From: Megaleporinus macrocephalus
Taxonomy: Eukaryota; Chordata; Actinopteri; Characiformes; Anostomidae
Length of the DNA stretch: 64,000 nucleotides
Reading direction: 5' to 3'
Assembly: GCA_021613375.1 (NCBI GenBank)
Contig: CM038725.1
Span: forward strand, 36,452,349 to 36,516,348
The notes beneath the pieces were generated by a model. The model did no database searches. It was not told the origin of the DNA and saw only the letters and a list, made by a program, of their open reading frames with translations. Shown one piece after another: positions 12,771 to 26,840 of the stretch (within the stretch, counting starts at the first letter, position 1; each line of letters opens with the position of its first letter). Both the position numbers and the translations under genes were made by a program.

Positions 12771-13087
12771 ACACTCCTATGCCATGCCCTTGCCACGCCC
12801 TAAGCATGTCCCAGCCCTAGCCATCACTAACCAGCCCAACCCTACCTATGTCCTGGCCCAGTCCACCTCACCCCTAGCCACGCCTCGGCCTAGCCTTTTC
12901 ATGCCCTAGCCCACCGGAGTCATGTACACCCTGACCATGCCCATGTATTTCCCTGGTTTTCAGATGTTTTGCATTATGGGAAACAGTAAGCATCATGTAT
13001 AAAACAGTAGGTCTACATTGTTTTAATACAGATGTGTTGTCTGTAAGGTTGAAGTTTGTAATGTCTGTTATTGCTGTGTTTTTTTAG
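12771..13087. other. Intronic sequence before the atosb start exon
   Basis: Decayed CCTAGCCA-rich edge of the 38-bp array (to about 12920), then unique sequence leading to a T-rich acceptor. No gene. Confidence 0.5.
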
Positions 13088-13289
13088 GTGCTGTGCAAGG
13101 CATTATGGGAAACGTAGTACCCGTATCCTAAGGCAGACCTCTGGGATCTGAAGTCTTCCAGCTTCCAGAGCCTGTATTCCATCACAGGCTCGTTTTTACT
13201 GTTGAGGACTCCACAGAACTTTCTAGAACTTTATAAAAAGATTAAAATATTGCACAAGTTATTCAATCTTTGAAACAGTCAGAGGCAGC
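13088..13289 (+). other. atosb: atosb 5' UTR part of the start-codon exon
   Basis: A polypyrimidine tract and TTTTTTTAG precede this non-coding stretch, which runs directly into the ATG of coding exon 1. The acceptor is plausible. The stretch has no competing long open frame. Confidence 0.5.
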
Positions 13290-13798
13290 ATGCGCCACAT
13301 CCATGTGGAGCTGGTGCGGAAGGAGCCCGCTCAGGCCGGAGGGGACCCCGGGCTGCAGGGCACGACGGGGCCAAGGCCCTTCAGCCAGGAGGAGCTGCGG
13401 CTGCAGAAGGTCTACCAGCTGTCCATCTTCTCCCAGAGGGGGGGTTTCTCGGAGGGCCGGGCGACGCTCAGGCCGGGCGTGAAGCGCCCTCTGCAGGCCG
13501 AGGATGATGACAATGATGAAGACGACGATTTGGAGGGGGAGGTGCTGTGTGGGGCCAGTCCCAGGTCAGATTCGCACTTTTTAAGAGACTCGGAGACGCC
13601 TCGGTCACCAAAGTCACCGAGGTCACCAAGGTCACCCCCACTCTCTCCCACACATGCACACACTCCCCCGGTCCCAGGCCGAAGACCCACCCAGCGTAAC
13701 CTCGACCGCCCTGTCCCAGACGCTTTTGCACCCCGGTCCCCAAAATCACCCCCTATGCTGGACCCCCACTCTCCTCGGGGCAGTCGTCTGTACCACAG
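13290..13798 (+). CDS. atosb: atosb coding exon 1 (residues 1-169)
   Basis: The start ATG has A at -3 and opens MRHIHVELV, as in FAM214 proteins. The exon carries the conserved VYQLSIFS motif and an acidic run (residues 71-84), then SP-rich sequence with repeated SPRSP and the segment DAFAPRSPKSPPMLDP (144-159). The donor CAG|GTTGGT is weak but leaves two bases (AG) that complete an Arg codon with exon 2. The frame otherwise stays open to a TAA at 13878-13880, so non-splicing would add a short unrelated tail. Confidence 0.85.
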
Positions 13799-16700
13799 GT
13801 TGGTCAGTCAGTCCTGCAGTGTGGTTTATTGGGGGGTGTTCTGTATTTACTTTGAATTTGGGCGAAATTTTAGCTTTTAAGGAATATTTTGTTGATAATT
13901 TGTAAAAAAAAATTTTTTTATTTAAATAATTCCAATTTAAAAAATATTAAATAATTAACGGACCACCTCTGATCACCATAATACTTTAATAGTGTAATTA
14001 ATTTAATGTAATAGTGGGCAATTGACAGTGTGCACAACTTTAGGCTTGTATCATCATGAATTTCTGAGATATTGAGTTTTCTGAATTTTTGGTCTTATAA
14101 TGAGAACTACAGAAAAAAATTGGCAAACGTGGATATAAGTTTTAAAAAGTTATTTATGTATTTTAGAAAAATAACATTATCATAAATCAAAAATAAATTG
14201 CACTCATCCCCACCCGAGCATACTCCAGTGATATATACAACCCATAAACCAACACAGCTAATAAAGAGGTTAAAAAAGCTTAAAAATTACACCTGTATTT
14301 ACTTTGATCTAATTTTTGAATGGTTCAAAATAACTTCACATTTTTTTCTGGAGGTGTTCTTTTGGTATAACATAAATTTAGCAACCAAACCAGAAAAACC
14401 AGACAAGAACCAGAGAAGCTATGGCTTGTTAAATATCCAGATTCTTATGCAGTGCAGGAAATTTGTTCCTCTATATCTGCCCACCGAATCACATCATACC
14501 CTTAAATGTTTGGTATTTTATTCTCATATTAAAGTAAACTGTGTACAAGTTTTATAATAATAAAGTAATAAAGACTTCTGATTTATTAGGTATTAAATAT
14601 TTTAAAAATAATAATTTTTAATGCCTAACCAGGGATACCACAAAATATACATACATTTGAAACCTTTAAGAATTACACTTAATAGATACTGGATTATAAG
14701 TAAAAAATAATAACATTTGAAAGATCTGACGTATTTCAGTGTGGAGATATAGACGGACAAATTTAGACCCAATGCACATTTTTAAGAAGGACAAAAATTG
14801 GCAAAAATAGATCAGTTTCAGGAGGTTTGGTAGTGTTGTGTAGATTTTGTCTTGGTAGGTCAATATAGATTAAAACAAAGAATATTCCCTGAAAATTTCA
14901 AGCATCTACCACCAATAATTCAAAAGTTATGACTTTATATATATATTTAAATTTTTTAAATACTTTTTTTAACTATGTACAAGTGTTATAGTAATAAAGA
15001 CTTCTGATTTATTGGGTATTAAATATTTAAAAAATAATTATTGTTCATGCCTAACTAGAGATACCACAAAATATACATACACGTGAAATCTTTAAGAATT
15101 ACACTTAATTGATACTGGGTTCTAATAAAGATATTTTTTAGGATATTTAAAGTAAATATAGATTCAAACAAAGAATATTCCCTGAGAATTTCAAGCATCT
15201 ACCACCAATAGTTCAAAAGTTATGATTTTTGATATATATCTCAAAATTACCACCTTTTTCCATAAACATTATTTAAAGGCAACTATTTATACATGTTTTT
15301 TTAAACCTCTATATCTCCAAAACGAGTCAAGATACAAAACTAAAATTTTGCACACTCTCTACTGGGGACCAATATAATTTTTTAAAATAATTATAGTAAA
15401 TGTTCAGTTTGGTGGTCTTTGTCTATTTGGCATAAATAAAATCTGGTCAGAAGTAAAGTTCAGGCTAACTCCTGTATTTAGTGGTGTGTTATCTGTTGAT
15501 TTATCTATTTATTTCTAGGCGTGGCCTCCCGGATGAGGCACAGCAGAGCAATGTGGCCCACAAGCGCCCTCTTCAGGACGAGGAGGTGGAGGACGATGAA
15601 GAGTGTGACGGGGAGGTCTCGAGAGATCCTGAGACGCCCAGGTCGCCACTGTCACCCACGCACACGCCCCCGGGCCGAAAACTCGCCCGCCCTGCCCAGG
15701 ACGCTTTTGCCCCACTGTCCCCCAAATCGCCCCCCATGCTGGACCCCCAGGCCCCGGCCCACTCATTTGCACCTTGGGGCATCAGCGAGGGCAGCCCACC
15801 ACCCGCTGCTCCGCGGACTGAGGCGTCCACAGCAGGAGACGACCCGCCCTGGTCCGTGGACGGGTCCAGAGACGAGGGCTGTAGTATGTCTGACCGACAG
15901 GTGGAGGTACCGGTGAGCACCTCCTGCACTCTAGAGGTGCAGGGACCTTCACGACATCCGCTGACCCCAGCCGAAGCCATCCAGTGGGGGACAAGTCTCG
16001 AGTCTTCCCCGCCTCCTCCGGACAGGCGGTCCCATCCCTCCTCACCTCCTTCCTGGTCTAATGGGACGAGTCCGACAGATAAGGGTAGGTGACCTAAACC
16101 GGCGCTCCAGTCGAGATGTTGTTCAATGGTGGAAACCATGATGGAGAAATCTGGTGTTTCTAAGTTCTTCTTTCTCTTATGGTCTCCACGTGTTTCACAA
16201 CTGTCTACTGCATGTCCAGTTTCATCAGCAAACCTCAAACGTCACTTCCATTAAAGCTGGACTCTCACTGGGTGACCTGTATCGTATCGAACAGTCCAGT
16301 CCTGTTAGTGTGGTCACTCCGTACCTGCTCATGGTTCAGTTAGACATCTGGTGATCCCTGACGGTGTCCAAGCTCAGAACAAGAACCCGTAACTGCTGCA
16401 TCTGTCCCATCAAACAAGCCCGGCAGCAGAGGGTCACTCTGGTCTACTGTGTACTGATACGATACAGACCTTTCTTCTGATTGGCTCAGTGGGAATAAAG
16501 CCCTGCCCACACATGACCATGCTCCACGTGGTGTAGGTGCTGGGACTGCGTCATGTTTGGCGTGCACAACCTAGATTACTGCTACGAGGACCCTCGGAGT
16601 GATGATGTAAGCAGCTTAGGCCGGAACATTAAGCACGCTGGAAGTGCAGACCATTGGGATGGGGGGGGATAAGCGTGTTTGCGTATGGTACAAGGTATCT

Positions 16701-19700
16701 GAGCCCAGTGGGAGTCCCACCTTATACTAAACTTAAAAGAAATAGTTCCAACAAAAATCAACCCCACAGTAATTCCCTCTTTCCACATACGTAGCTGATC
16801 TACCTCGACTTGTGGTGTCCACGTTTTGATTCTTCAGTGGAGCGCTGGAGCTGTGAGGCTAACGTTGCTAAAAAAAACAATAGAGGTCAATAGTCACCCA
16901 GTTCTTAGCTTCTCTCAAACTCACGCAGACTGAATCCAGGTCTACATGAAGGTCTTGCAGGCTTGGAGACGATGGAATAACAGAGATCACAACTCTGGCC
17001 GCGGTTTAGCCGACTGTTTTTTGAGTTCGCCTCGTAGCTCCAGTGCTAAACCAAAGCCCAGCATGTGTAAAGGAGTGAAAGTAACGAGTTGACCCCTCTT
17101 CTGACAGAGAGAGGATCGTCCGAGACCCCCCGGGCCGTTCTGGGGGTGAAAAAGAAGCTGCTGTCCTCCAGCGATACAGGAGAATCGTGTTCAGAGGACG
17201 AAGGTCCATCCACGTCGAAGCGGAGCCGCCTGGCCCTGATGACCCCCGGCCTGGGACTCGCTGCTGGACGCAGCACTGACTCCAAGGCTGCCCCCTACTG
17301 GACACACCTGCTGCCTACAACACGAGAGCAGGGCAAGGTGAGCATGGCTGGAAATATCTTTACTATGTATGTATTATTACATAGTCACTGAGGATTACCT
17401 TCATTTATATTCCTATTAAAGTAGCAGCTTAGCTCCGCAAGCTAACTGAAAATAGCTAAGAATAGCTAATGGTTGTGATTTAAAAATATCTGAAAATATC
17501 TGCTAATAAAAAACAGATAAACACAAATAAATCCTCTGATAACCAGGAATAGCTAACGCTAGCTAACCCTACTAACTAAAAAAAACTAAATAGGCAATGT
17601 TGGCTAACTCTACTAACCAAACACTAGCCAACAGTAGCTAAACAGTAACTAAAATAACTAAAAATATCTGCTAACTAAAACATAGGCAATGTTAGCTAAC
17701 TCTGCTAACTGAAAACAGCTAACAAAAGCTAACCATACTGCCATAGCTACAAAAAATAATAAATATCTGCTAACATTGGCAATGTTTGCTAATTAAAATG
17801 AGCGAACACTAGCTATATCAACTGAAAAGATCTGCTGGCTAAAAACAGGTCATGTTTGCTAACTCTCGACTACCATAAGTATGTGTCAGCTAAAACAGGT
17901 TATTTTAGCTTACTCTGCTAACTGATAATAGCTAACACTAGCTCACTGCATTAAGTCAAAATAGCTGTAAATATGTGTTAGCTGAAGTAGGCAATGTTAG
18001 CTAACTCTGTTGACTGATAATAGCTAACATTAGTTCACTGTACTAAGAGAAAATAGCAATAAATATGTGTTAGCTAGAGTAGGTCATGTTAGCTAACTCT
18101 GCTAACTGATAATAGCTAACACTAGCTCACTGCATTAAGTCAAAATAGCTGTAAATATGTGTTAGCTAACTCTGCTATCTGATAATAGCTTACATTAGCT
18201 CACTGTACTAAGTGAAAATAGCTGTAAATATGTGTTAGCTAACTCTGCTATCTGATAAAAGCTAACATTAGCTCACTGTACTAAGTGAAAATAGCTGTAA
18301 ATGTGTTAGCTAAAGTAGGTCATGTTAGCTAACTCTGCTAACTGATAATAGCTAACATTAGCTCAATGTACTATGTGATAATAGCTGTAAATATGTGTTA
18401 GCTAACTCTGCTAACTGATAATAGCTAACATTAGCTCACTGTACTAAGTGTAAATAGCTGTAAATGTGTTAGCTAGAGTAGGTCATGTTAGCTAACTCTG
18501 TTGACTGATAATAGCTAACATTAGCTCACTGTACTAAGTGAAAATAGCTGTAAATATGTGTTAGCTAAAGTAGGTCATGTTAGCTAACTCTGCTGACTGA
18601 TAATAGATAACATAAGCTCACTGTACTAAGTGATAATAGCTGTAAATATGTGTTAGCTAACTCTGCTATTTGATAGTAGCTAACATTAGCTCACTGTACT
18701 AAGTGATAATAGCTGTAAATATGTGTTAGCTAACTCTGCTAACTGATAATAGCTAACATTAGCTCACTGTACTAAGTGAAAAAAGATTGTAAATATGTGT
18801 TAGCTAACTCTGCTATCTGATAATAGCTAACATTAGCTCACTGTACTAAGTGAAAATAGCTGTAAATATGTGTTAGCTAACTCTGCTATCTGATAGTAGC
18901 TAACATTAGCTCACTGTACTAAGTGATAATAGCTGTAAATGTGTGCTAGCTAACTCTGCTATCTGATAGTAGCTAACATTAGCTCACTGTACTAAGTGAT
19001 AATAGCTGTAAATATGTGTTAGCTAACTCTGCTATCTGATAGTAGCTAACATTAGCTCACTGTACTAAGTGATAATAGCTGTAAATATGTGTTAGCTAAC
19101 TCTGCTATCTGATAGTAGCTAATACTGGCTAACTGTACTAAGTGAAAATAGCTGTAAATATGTGTTAGCTAACTCTGCTATCTGATAGTAGCTAACATTA
19201 GCTCACTGTACTAAGTGATAATAGCTGTAAATGTGTGCTAGCTAACTCTGCTATCTGATAGTAGCTAACATTAGCTCACTATACTAAGTGAGAATAGCTG
19301 TAAATATGTGTTAGCTAACTCTGCTATCTGATAGTAGCTAACATTAGCTCACTGTACTAAGTGATAATAGCTGTAAATATGTGTTAGCTAACTGCTAACT
19401 GATAGTAGCTAACATTAGCTCACTGTACTAAGTGATAATAGCTGTAAATATGTGTTAGCTAACTCTGCTATCTGATAGTAGCTAATACTGGCTAACTGTA
19501 CTAAGTGATAATAGCTGTAAATATGTGTTAGCTAACTGCTAACTGATAATAGCTAACATTAGCTCACTGTACTAAGTGATAATAGCTGTAAATCTGTGTT
19601 AGCTAACTCTGCTATCTGATAATAGCTAACATTAGCTCACTGTACTAAGTGAAAATAGCTGTAAATATGTGTTAGCTAACTCTGCTATCTGATAAAAGCT

Positions 19701-22700
19701 AACATTAGCTCACTGTACTAAGTGATAATAGCTGTAAATATGTGTTAGCTAACTCTGCTATCTGATAGTAGCTAACATTAGCTCACTGTACTAAGTGATA
19801 ATAGCTGTAAATGTGTGTTAGCTAACTCTGCTATCTGATAATAGCTAACATTAGCTAACTGTACTAAGTGATAATAGCTGTAAATGTGTGTTAGCTAACT
19901 CTGCTATCTGACAATAGCTAACATTAGCTCACTGTACTAAGTGATAATAGCTGTAAATATGTGTTAGCTAACTCTGCTATCTGATAATAGCTAACATTAG
20001 CTCACTGTACTAAGTGATAATAGCTGTAAATGTGTGTTAGCTAACTCTGCTATCTGATAATAGCTAACATTAGCTCACTGTACTAAGTGAAAATAGCTGT
20101 AAATATGTGTTAGCTAACTCTGCTATCTGATAAAAGCTAACATTAGCTCACTGTACTAAGTGATAATAGCTGTAAATGTGTGCTAGCTAACTCTGCTATC
20201 TGATAAAAGCTAACATTAGCTCACTGTACTAAGTGAGAATAGCTGTAAATATGTGTTAGCTAACTCTGCTATCTGATAGTAGCTAACATTAGCTAACTGT
20301 ACTAAGTGAAAATAGCTGTAAATATGTGTTAGCTAACTGCTATCTGATAAAAGCTAACATTAGCTCACTGTACAAAGTGATAATAGCTGTAAATGTGTGT
20401 TAGCTAACTCTGCTATCTGATAATAGCTAACATTAGCTCACTGTACTAAGTGAGAATAGCTGTAAATATGTGTTAGCTAACTCTGCTATCTGATAAAAGC
20501 TAACATTAGCTCACTGTACTAAGTGATAATAGCTGTAAATGTGTGCTAGCTAACTCTGCTATCTGATAGTAGCTAATACTGGCTAACTGTACTAAGTGAT
20601 AATAGCTGTAAATATGTGTTAGCTAACTGCTAACTGATAGTAGCTAACATTAGCTCACTGTACTAAGTGATAATAGCTGTAAATCTGTGTTAGCTAACTG
20701 CTAACTGATAGTAGCTAACATTAGCTCACTGTACTAAGTGAAAATAGCTGTAAATATGTGTTAGCTAACTCTGCTATCTGATAATAGCTAACATTAGCTC
20801 ACTGTACTAAGTGAAAATAGCTGTAAATATGTGTTAGCTAACTGCTAACTGATAATAGCTAACATTAGCTCACTGTACTAAGTGAAAATAGCTGTAAATA
20901 TGTGTTAGCTAACTCTGCTATCTGATAATAGCTAACATTAGCTCACTGTACTAAGTGATAATAGCTGTAAATATGTGTTAGCTAACTCTGCTATCTGATA
21001 ATAGCTAACATTAGCTCACTGTACTAAGTGATAATAGCTGTAAATGTGTGTTAGCTAACTCTGCTATCTGATAATAGCTAACATTAGCTCACTGTACTAA
21101 GTGATAATAGCTGTAAATATGTGTTAGCTAACTCTGCTATTTGATAGTAGCTAACATTAGCTCACTGTACTAAGTGATAATAGCTGTAAATATGTGTTAG
21201 CTAACTCTGCTATCTGATAATAGCTAACATTAGCTCACTGTACTAAGTGATAATAGCTGTAAATATGTGTTAGCTAACTCTGCTATCTGATAAAAGCTAA
21301 CATTAGCTCACTGCACTAAGTGAGAATAGCTGTAAATATGTGTTAGCTAACTCTGCTATCTGATAGTAGCTAACATTAGCTCACTGTAATAAGTGATAAT
21401 AGCTGTAAATATGTGTTAGCTAACTCTGCTAACTGATAGTAGCTAACATTAGCTCACTGTACTAAGTGATAATAGCTGTAAATATGTGTTAGCTAACTCT
21501 GCTATCTGATAGTAGCTAACATTAGCTAACTGTACTAAGTGAAAATAGCTGTAAATATGTGTTAGCTAGAGTAGGTCATGTTAGCTAACTCTGCTAACTG
21601 ATAATAGCTAACATTAGCTCACTGTACTAAGTGATAATAGCTGTAAATATGTGTTAGCTAACTCTGCTATCTGATAAAAGCTAACATTAGCTCACTGTAC
21701 TAAGTGAGAATAGCTGTAAATATGTGTTAGCTAACTCTGCTATCTGATAATAGCTAACATTAGCTCACTGTACTAAGTGATAATAGCTGTAAATGTGTGT
21801 TAGCTAAAGTAGGTCATGTTAGCTAACTCTGCTAACTGATAGTAGCTAACATTAGCTCACTGTACAAAGTGATAATAGCTGTAAATGTGTGTTAGCTAAC
21901 TCTGCTATCTGATAATAGCTAACATTAGCTCACTGTACTAAGTGATAATAGCTGTAAATGTGTGTTAGCTAACTCTGCTATCTGATAATAGCTAACATTA
22001 GCTCACTGTACTAAGTGATAATAGCTGTAAATATGTGTTAGCTAACTCTGCTATTTGATAGTAGCTAACATTAGCTCACTGTACTAAGTGATAATAGCTG
22101 TAAATATGTGTTAGCTAACTCTGCTAACTGATAATAGCTAACATTAGCTCACTGTACTAAGTGATAATAGCTGTAAATATGTGTTAGCTAACTCTATCTG
22201 ATAAAAGCTAACATTAGCTCACTGTACTAAGTGAAAAAAGATTGTAAATATGTGTTAGCTAACTCTGCTATCTGATAATAGCTAACATTAGCTCACTATA
22301 CTAAGTGAAAATAGCTGTAAATATGTGTTAGCTAACTCTGCTATCTGATAAAAGCTAACATTAGCTCACTGTACTAAGTGATAATAGCTGTAAATATGTG
22401 TTAGCTAACTCTGCTATCTGATAAAAGCTAACATTAGCTCACTGTACTAAGTGATAATAGCTGTAAATATGTGTTAGCTAACTCTGCTATCTGATAAAAG
22501 CTAACATTAGCTCACTGGACTAAGTGATAATAGCTGTAAATGTGTGTTAGCTAACTCTGCTATCTGATAATAGCTAACATTAGCTCACTGTACTAAGTGA
22601 TAATAGCTGTAAATGTGTGTTAGCTAACTCTGCTATCTGATAGTAGCTAACATTAGCTCACTGTACTAAGTGAAAAAAGATTGTAAATATGTGTTAGCTA

Positions 22701-25700
22701 ACTCTGCTATCTGATAATAGCTAACATTAGCTCACTGTACTAAGTGAAAATAGCTGTAAATATGTGTTAGCTAACTCTGCTATCTGATAGTAGCTAACAT
22801 TAGCTCACTGTACTAAGTGATAATAGCTGTAAATGTGTGTTAGCTAACTCTGCTATCTGATAAAAGCTAACATTAGCTCACTGTACTAAGTGATAATAGC
22901 TGTAAATGTGTGTTAGCTAACTCTGCTATCTGATAATAGCTAACATTAGCTCACTGTACTAAGTGATAATAGCTGTAAATATGTGTTAGCTAACTCTGCT
23001 ATCTGATAATAGCTAACATTAGCTCACTGTACTAAGTGATAATAGCTGTAAATGTGTGTTAGCTAACTCTGCTATCTGATAAAAGCTAACATTAGCTCAC
23101 TGTACTAAGTGATAATAGCTGTAAATGTGTGTTAGCTAACTCTGCTATCTGATAAAAGCTAACATTAGCTCACTGTACTAAGTGATAATAGCTGTAAATG
23201 TGTGTTAGCTAACTCTGCTATCTGATAAAAGCTAACATTAGCTCACTGTACTAAGTGATAATAGCTGTAAATGTGTGTTAGCTAACTCTGCTATCTGATA
23301 AAAGCTAACATTAGCTCACTGTACTAAGTGATAATAGCTGTAAATGTGTGTTAGCTAACTCTGCTATCTGATAAAAGCTAACATTAGCTCACTGTACTAA
23401 GTGATAATAGCTGTAAATGTGTGTTAGCTAACTCTGCTATCTGATAAAAGCTAACATTAGCTCACTGTACTAAGTGAAAATAGCTGTAAATATGTGTTAG
23501 CTAACTCTGCTATCTGATAGTAGCTAACATTAGCTCACTGTACTAAGTGAAAATAGCTGTAAATATGTGTTAGCTAACTGCTAACTGATAGTAGCTAACA
23601 TTAGCTCACTGTACTAAGTGAAAATAGCTGTAAATATGTGTTAGCTAACTCTGCTATCTGATAGTAGCTAACATTAGCTCACTGTACTAAGTGAAAATAG
23701 CTGTAAATGTGTGCTAGCTAACTCTGCTATCTGATAGTAGCTAACATTAGCTCACTGTACTAAGAGATAATAGCTGTAAATATGTGTTAGCTAACTCTGC
23801 TATCTGATAATAGCTAACATTAGCTCACTGTACTAAGTGAAAATAGCTGTAAATATGTGTTAGCTAACTCTGCTATCTGATAAAAGCTAACATTAGCTCA
23901 CTGTACTAAGTGATAATAGCTGTAAATATGTGTTAGCTAACTCTGCTATCTGATAGTAGCTAACATTAGCTCACTGTACTAAGTGAAAATAGCTGTAAAT
24001 ATGTGTTAGCTAACTCTGCTAACTGAGCTAATACTGGTTAACTGTACTAACTGCTGGGTTGTGCTGTTGTTAGTGAATGGCTAGACTTTGCTTATACCCT
24101 ATACATTAACAGCACAATATGATCATGTGATCAGAAACGAGTTATCACTGTTTTGTCAGCCGGGCCTGCACACAAGCACTCACACATATACACAAAAGTG
24201 CTTTTTCTAAGAATAACAAAGACAGGAAGGTGGAGGGAGGAAGAGCAGGAGCAGCAGGAGGAGGAGGAGGAGGAGGTGAAACAGTTAGAGAGGATAGAGT
24301 AAGAGTGAGAGACAACAGCGAAAGAGAGAGAGAGAGAGAGAGAGAGTACCTGGCCTGTGTTCTTTGTACTAGAACTGTTACTGTAGAGTCCAGAATGCCG
24401 TCCATTCAGAGAGCTTTTGTTCAGCAGGTGAGGTCAAACCCCCCCCCCCACTCACCTGACTGACCACTCAGTTCCAGAACGACTTCAGAGCTGGAGGCCG
24501 GTCCTCCACTGAGAGAGTGATAGTCAGATAGAGGGAGGAGGGCGAGAGAGGAGGTAGACAGAGATGTCCGGTGAGGACCGTGTGGTAGCGTCCAGGCCTG
24601 TGGGTGGGTGTAGCTGACGGACAGTTGATGCCGGTCGCCATGGTGAGGCCCAAAGCATGGCCCATGTCGGTGAGGTAGCCACGCTGACCGCGGGCTTCGT
24701 AAGTAACCACACGTCGTCAGCAGGAGCTTCACAGGAACTTCTCATACACAACAGCTTCCTCAGCAACAGGTCATATTATATTGTGAAAGGGGAACTCCAC
24801 CAGTGTTTCAAAAATTTTGAAACGACACCTGCATAATTCGGTGTTAAAACAGGGTCATTCCGTGTGGGTTTGGGAGTGAGATGGTTCAGATGTTGGTGGT
24901 GATGGAAACCAGGGGTCCACATGTCCACATATATACATTTTACACGTGTTTCTGGAATGTTATTATTTGAGTAATCAATAGATGCCACCCTTCATGGACT
25001 TGTCTCTCTCTCTCTCCCTGTCTCTCTTACCCAGAGCCCCTCAGAGTGCTCCCGCTCGTCCAGAAGACTGAAGGCCGGTTCTCGTCTCAAACCGTGAGTC
25101 CCACCTAAATTAGAACAGCTGTTGTTTTTAAATGTCATGTTCATATAGTTTCGCTCCTCAGAGGTTTGGGGTCTTACTTGTAGCGTGCAAATGATAGACA
25201 ATGGGACGTGGGGTAAACTGGCTCAGTCTAAACTCGTCCTCAAACACATCGTGTCCTCGTGTTTAGTCGCCAGCTGCGCAGCGGGCGTCGGACGGACACC
25301 AGCCGCTCCTGTTCCGGCTCCTCTCTGGCCTCCATCAGCAGAGCTCTGCTGGGAAACTTTGAGGTAGGGTCTCCACAGTCACGCTACTCTGAATGACTGT
25401 GAGTAATCAAATCCTGAAATTCTGAAATATTGGTGGAATTCCCCTTTAGCCAACCAAGTATGTTGTGTTTTGAATGCTGGTATGCTGGGTGACCAGCTGA
25501 ACCAGCCCCAGACTAGCACTACACCAGCATAGACCAGCGTGCAATATTTTAAATAATTGGTGGAATTGCCCTTCAAGCCTGTAGTGTAAAATGAAGATCT
25601 AATTATTGGTTGTCTCACGTGTAGGAGTCCATCCTGAAGGGCCGATTCTCTCCCTCAGGCAGGATCGAGGGCTTCACAGCTGAAATCGGAGCCAGTGGCT

Positions 25701-26805
25701 CGTACTGCCCTCAACACGCCACTTTACCTGTGCAGGTGACCTACTACGACACGTCTGAGCACAGCGCCCCCTCGCCTTTCCTGGTAACTATCACACGCGG
25801 GTGCATTTAAAGGAACTGTTTGTGGAAAGCGGAGTGTTTTGAGGGCGTGTCCTGCTGGCTGTAGGCGGTCAGTGCTGTGGTTAAGAGCGACATGACCACA
25901 TCCTACTGTGAACGGCGGGGAGCCTGGAGAATGTTCTGGTGACGTTCTCTGGATCCACTCATCCATGTGGAAGACCCTCTCAACCGATTTGGGTCTGAAT
26001 CCATCCTTGCAGATCACGGACACCATACATGCTGATGGTCTTCTCTGGGGCGGATGGGATCTTCCAGCAAGACAATGAGACACGTCCCACGAATAGAAAT
26101 GTCCCACATTGGTTGGAAGAACTGACCAAGACTTCCAAGTTCTACCCTGAACCCCTAATTCCCCAGACTTGAACCCAGTTGAGCATCTGTGGAACCACCT
26201 GGATGGTGGTGTTGGCTCTATGGATCCTCCTCCACGCTCCCTCCAGCAGCTGTGGGATGCACTGCAGTCAACATGATACCTCCAGATACCTGTGACCACC
26301 TACCAGGACCTTACTGAGTCCCCCAGTCCTTCTAGCTGATGTTCGTGCTGGATATTAGATGGTGGTCATAATAATGTGACTCGACTGTGTATATGTAAAC
26401 ATGAGCACAGGATGCTTTATGGATATTTTACAGGTGAATCATCTCACAGACCTGGCTTTTCATTCACTCACTCGCTCGTACATCTTTAGCAGGCCATAGC
26501 AGAAAGTACATTGAGGCAGGGATGTCCGCTGTCGCCTTTACATTTTGTCCCAGTGTGTTATTCCGATTTGGTACTGAAAATTATTTTTTTTTGGGATTTA
26601 AAGGTTTCCAGGTGTGTGTTTAGAGGGGGGTGTTGGTTGGTGTGTAGCTGTGAGTGAGATGTTGAGTGACGTAGTGCTCAGTTCAGGACGCCTCTTTGTG
26701 TCTGTGTGTGTATCAGGGTGTGATCTCTCTGGAGCCACTGGGAAAGAAAGGCTACAGCGTACCCAAAGCAGGGACCATTCAAGTGGTGAGTCACCCTGTT
26801 CCTCC

Positions 26806-26840
<35 letters not shown>

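Noticed and set aside
15573..16238. 221-codon minus-strand frame
   Set aside because: Antisense shadow of atosb exon 2, which has conserved splice phases and a family match on the + strand.
17930..24040. CRISPR-like regular repeat spacing
   Set aside because: The whole 73-bp unit repeats with no unique spacers, and the DNA is from a vertebrate.
24468..24766. Three overlapping minus-strand frames that looked like a pseudogene fragment
   Set aside because: No protein family could be recognised in any frame and all three frames are about equally open.
25724..26299. 191-codon minus-strand frame
   Set aside because: Lies opposite a decayed Tc1/mariner remnant that reads on the + strand.
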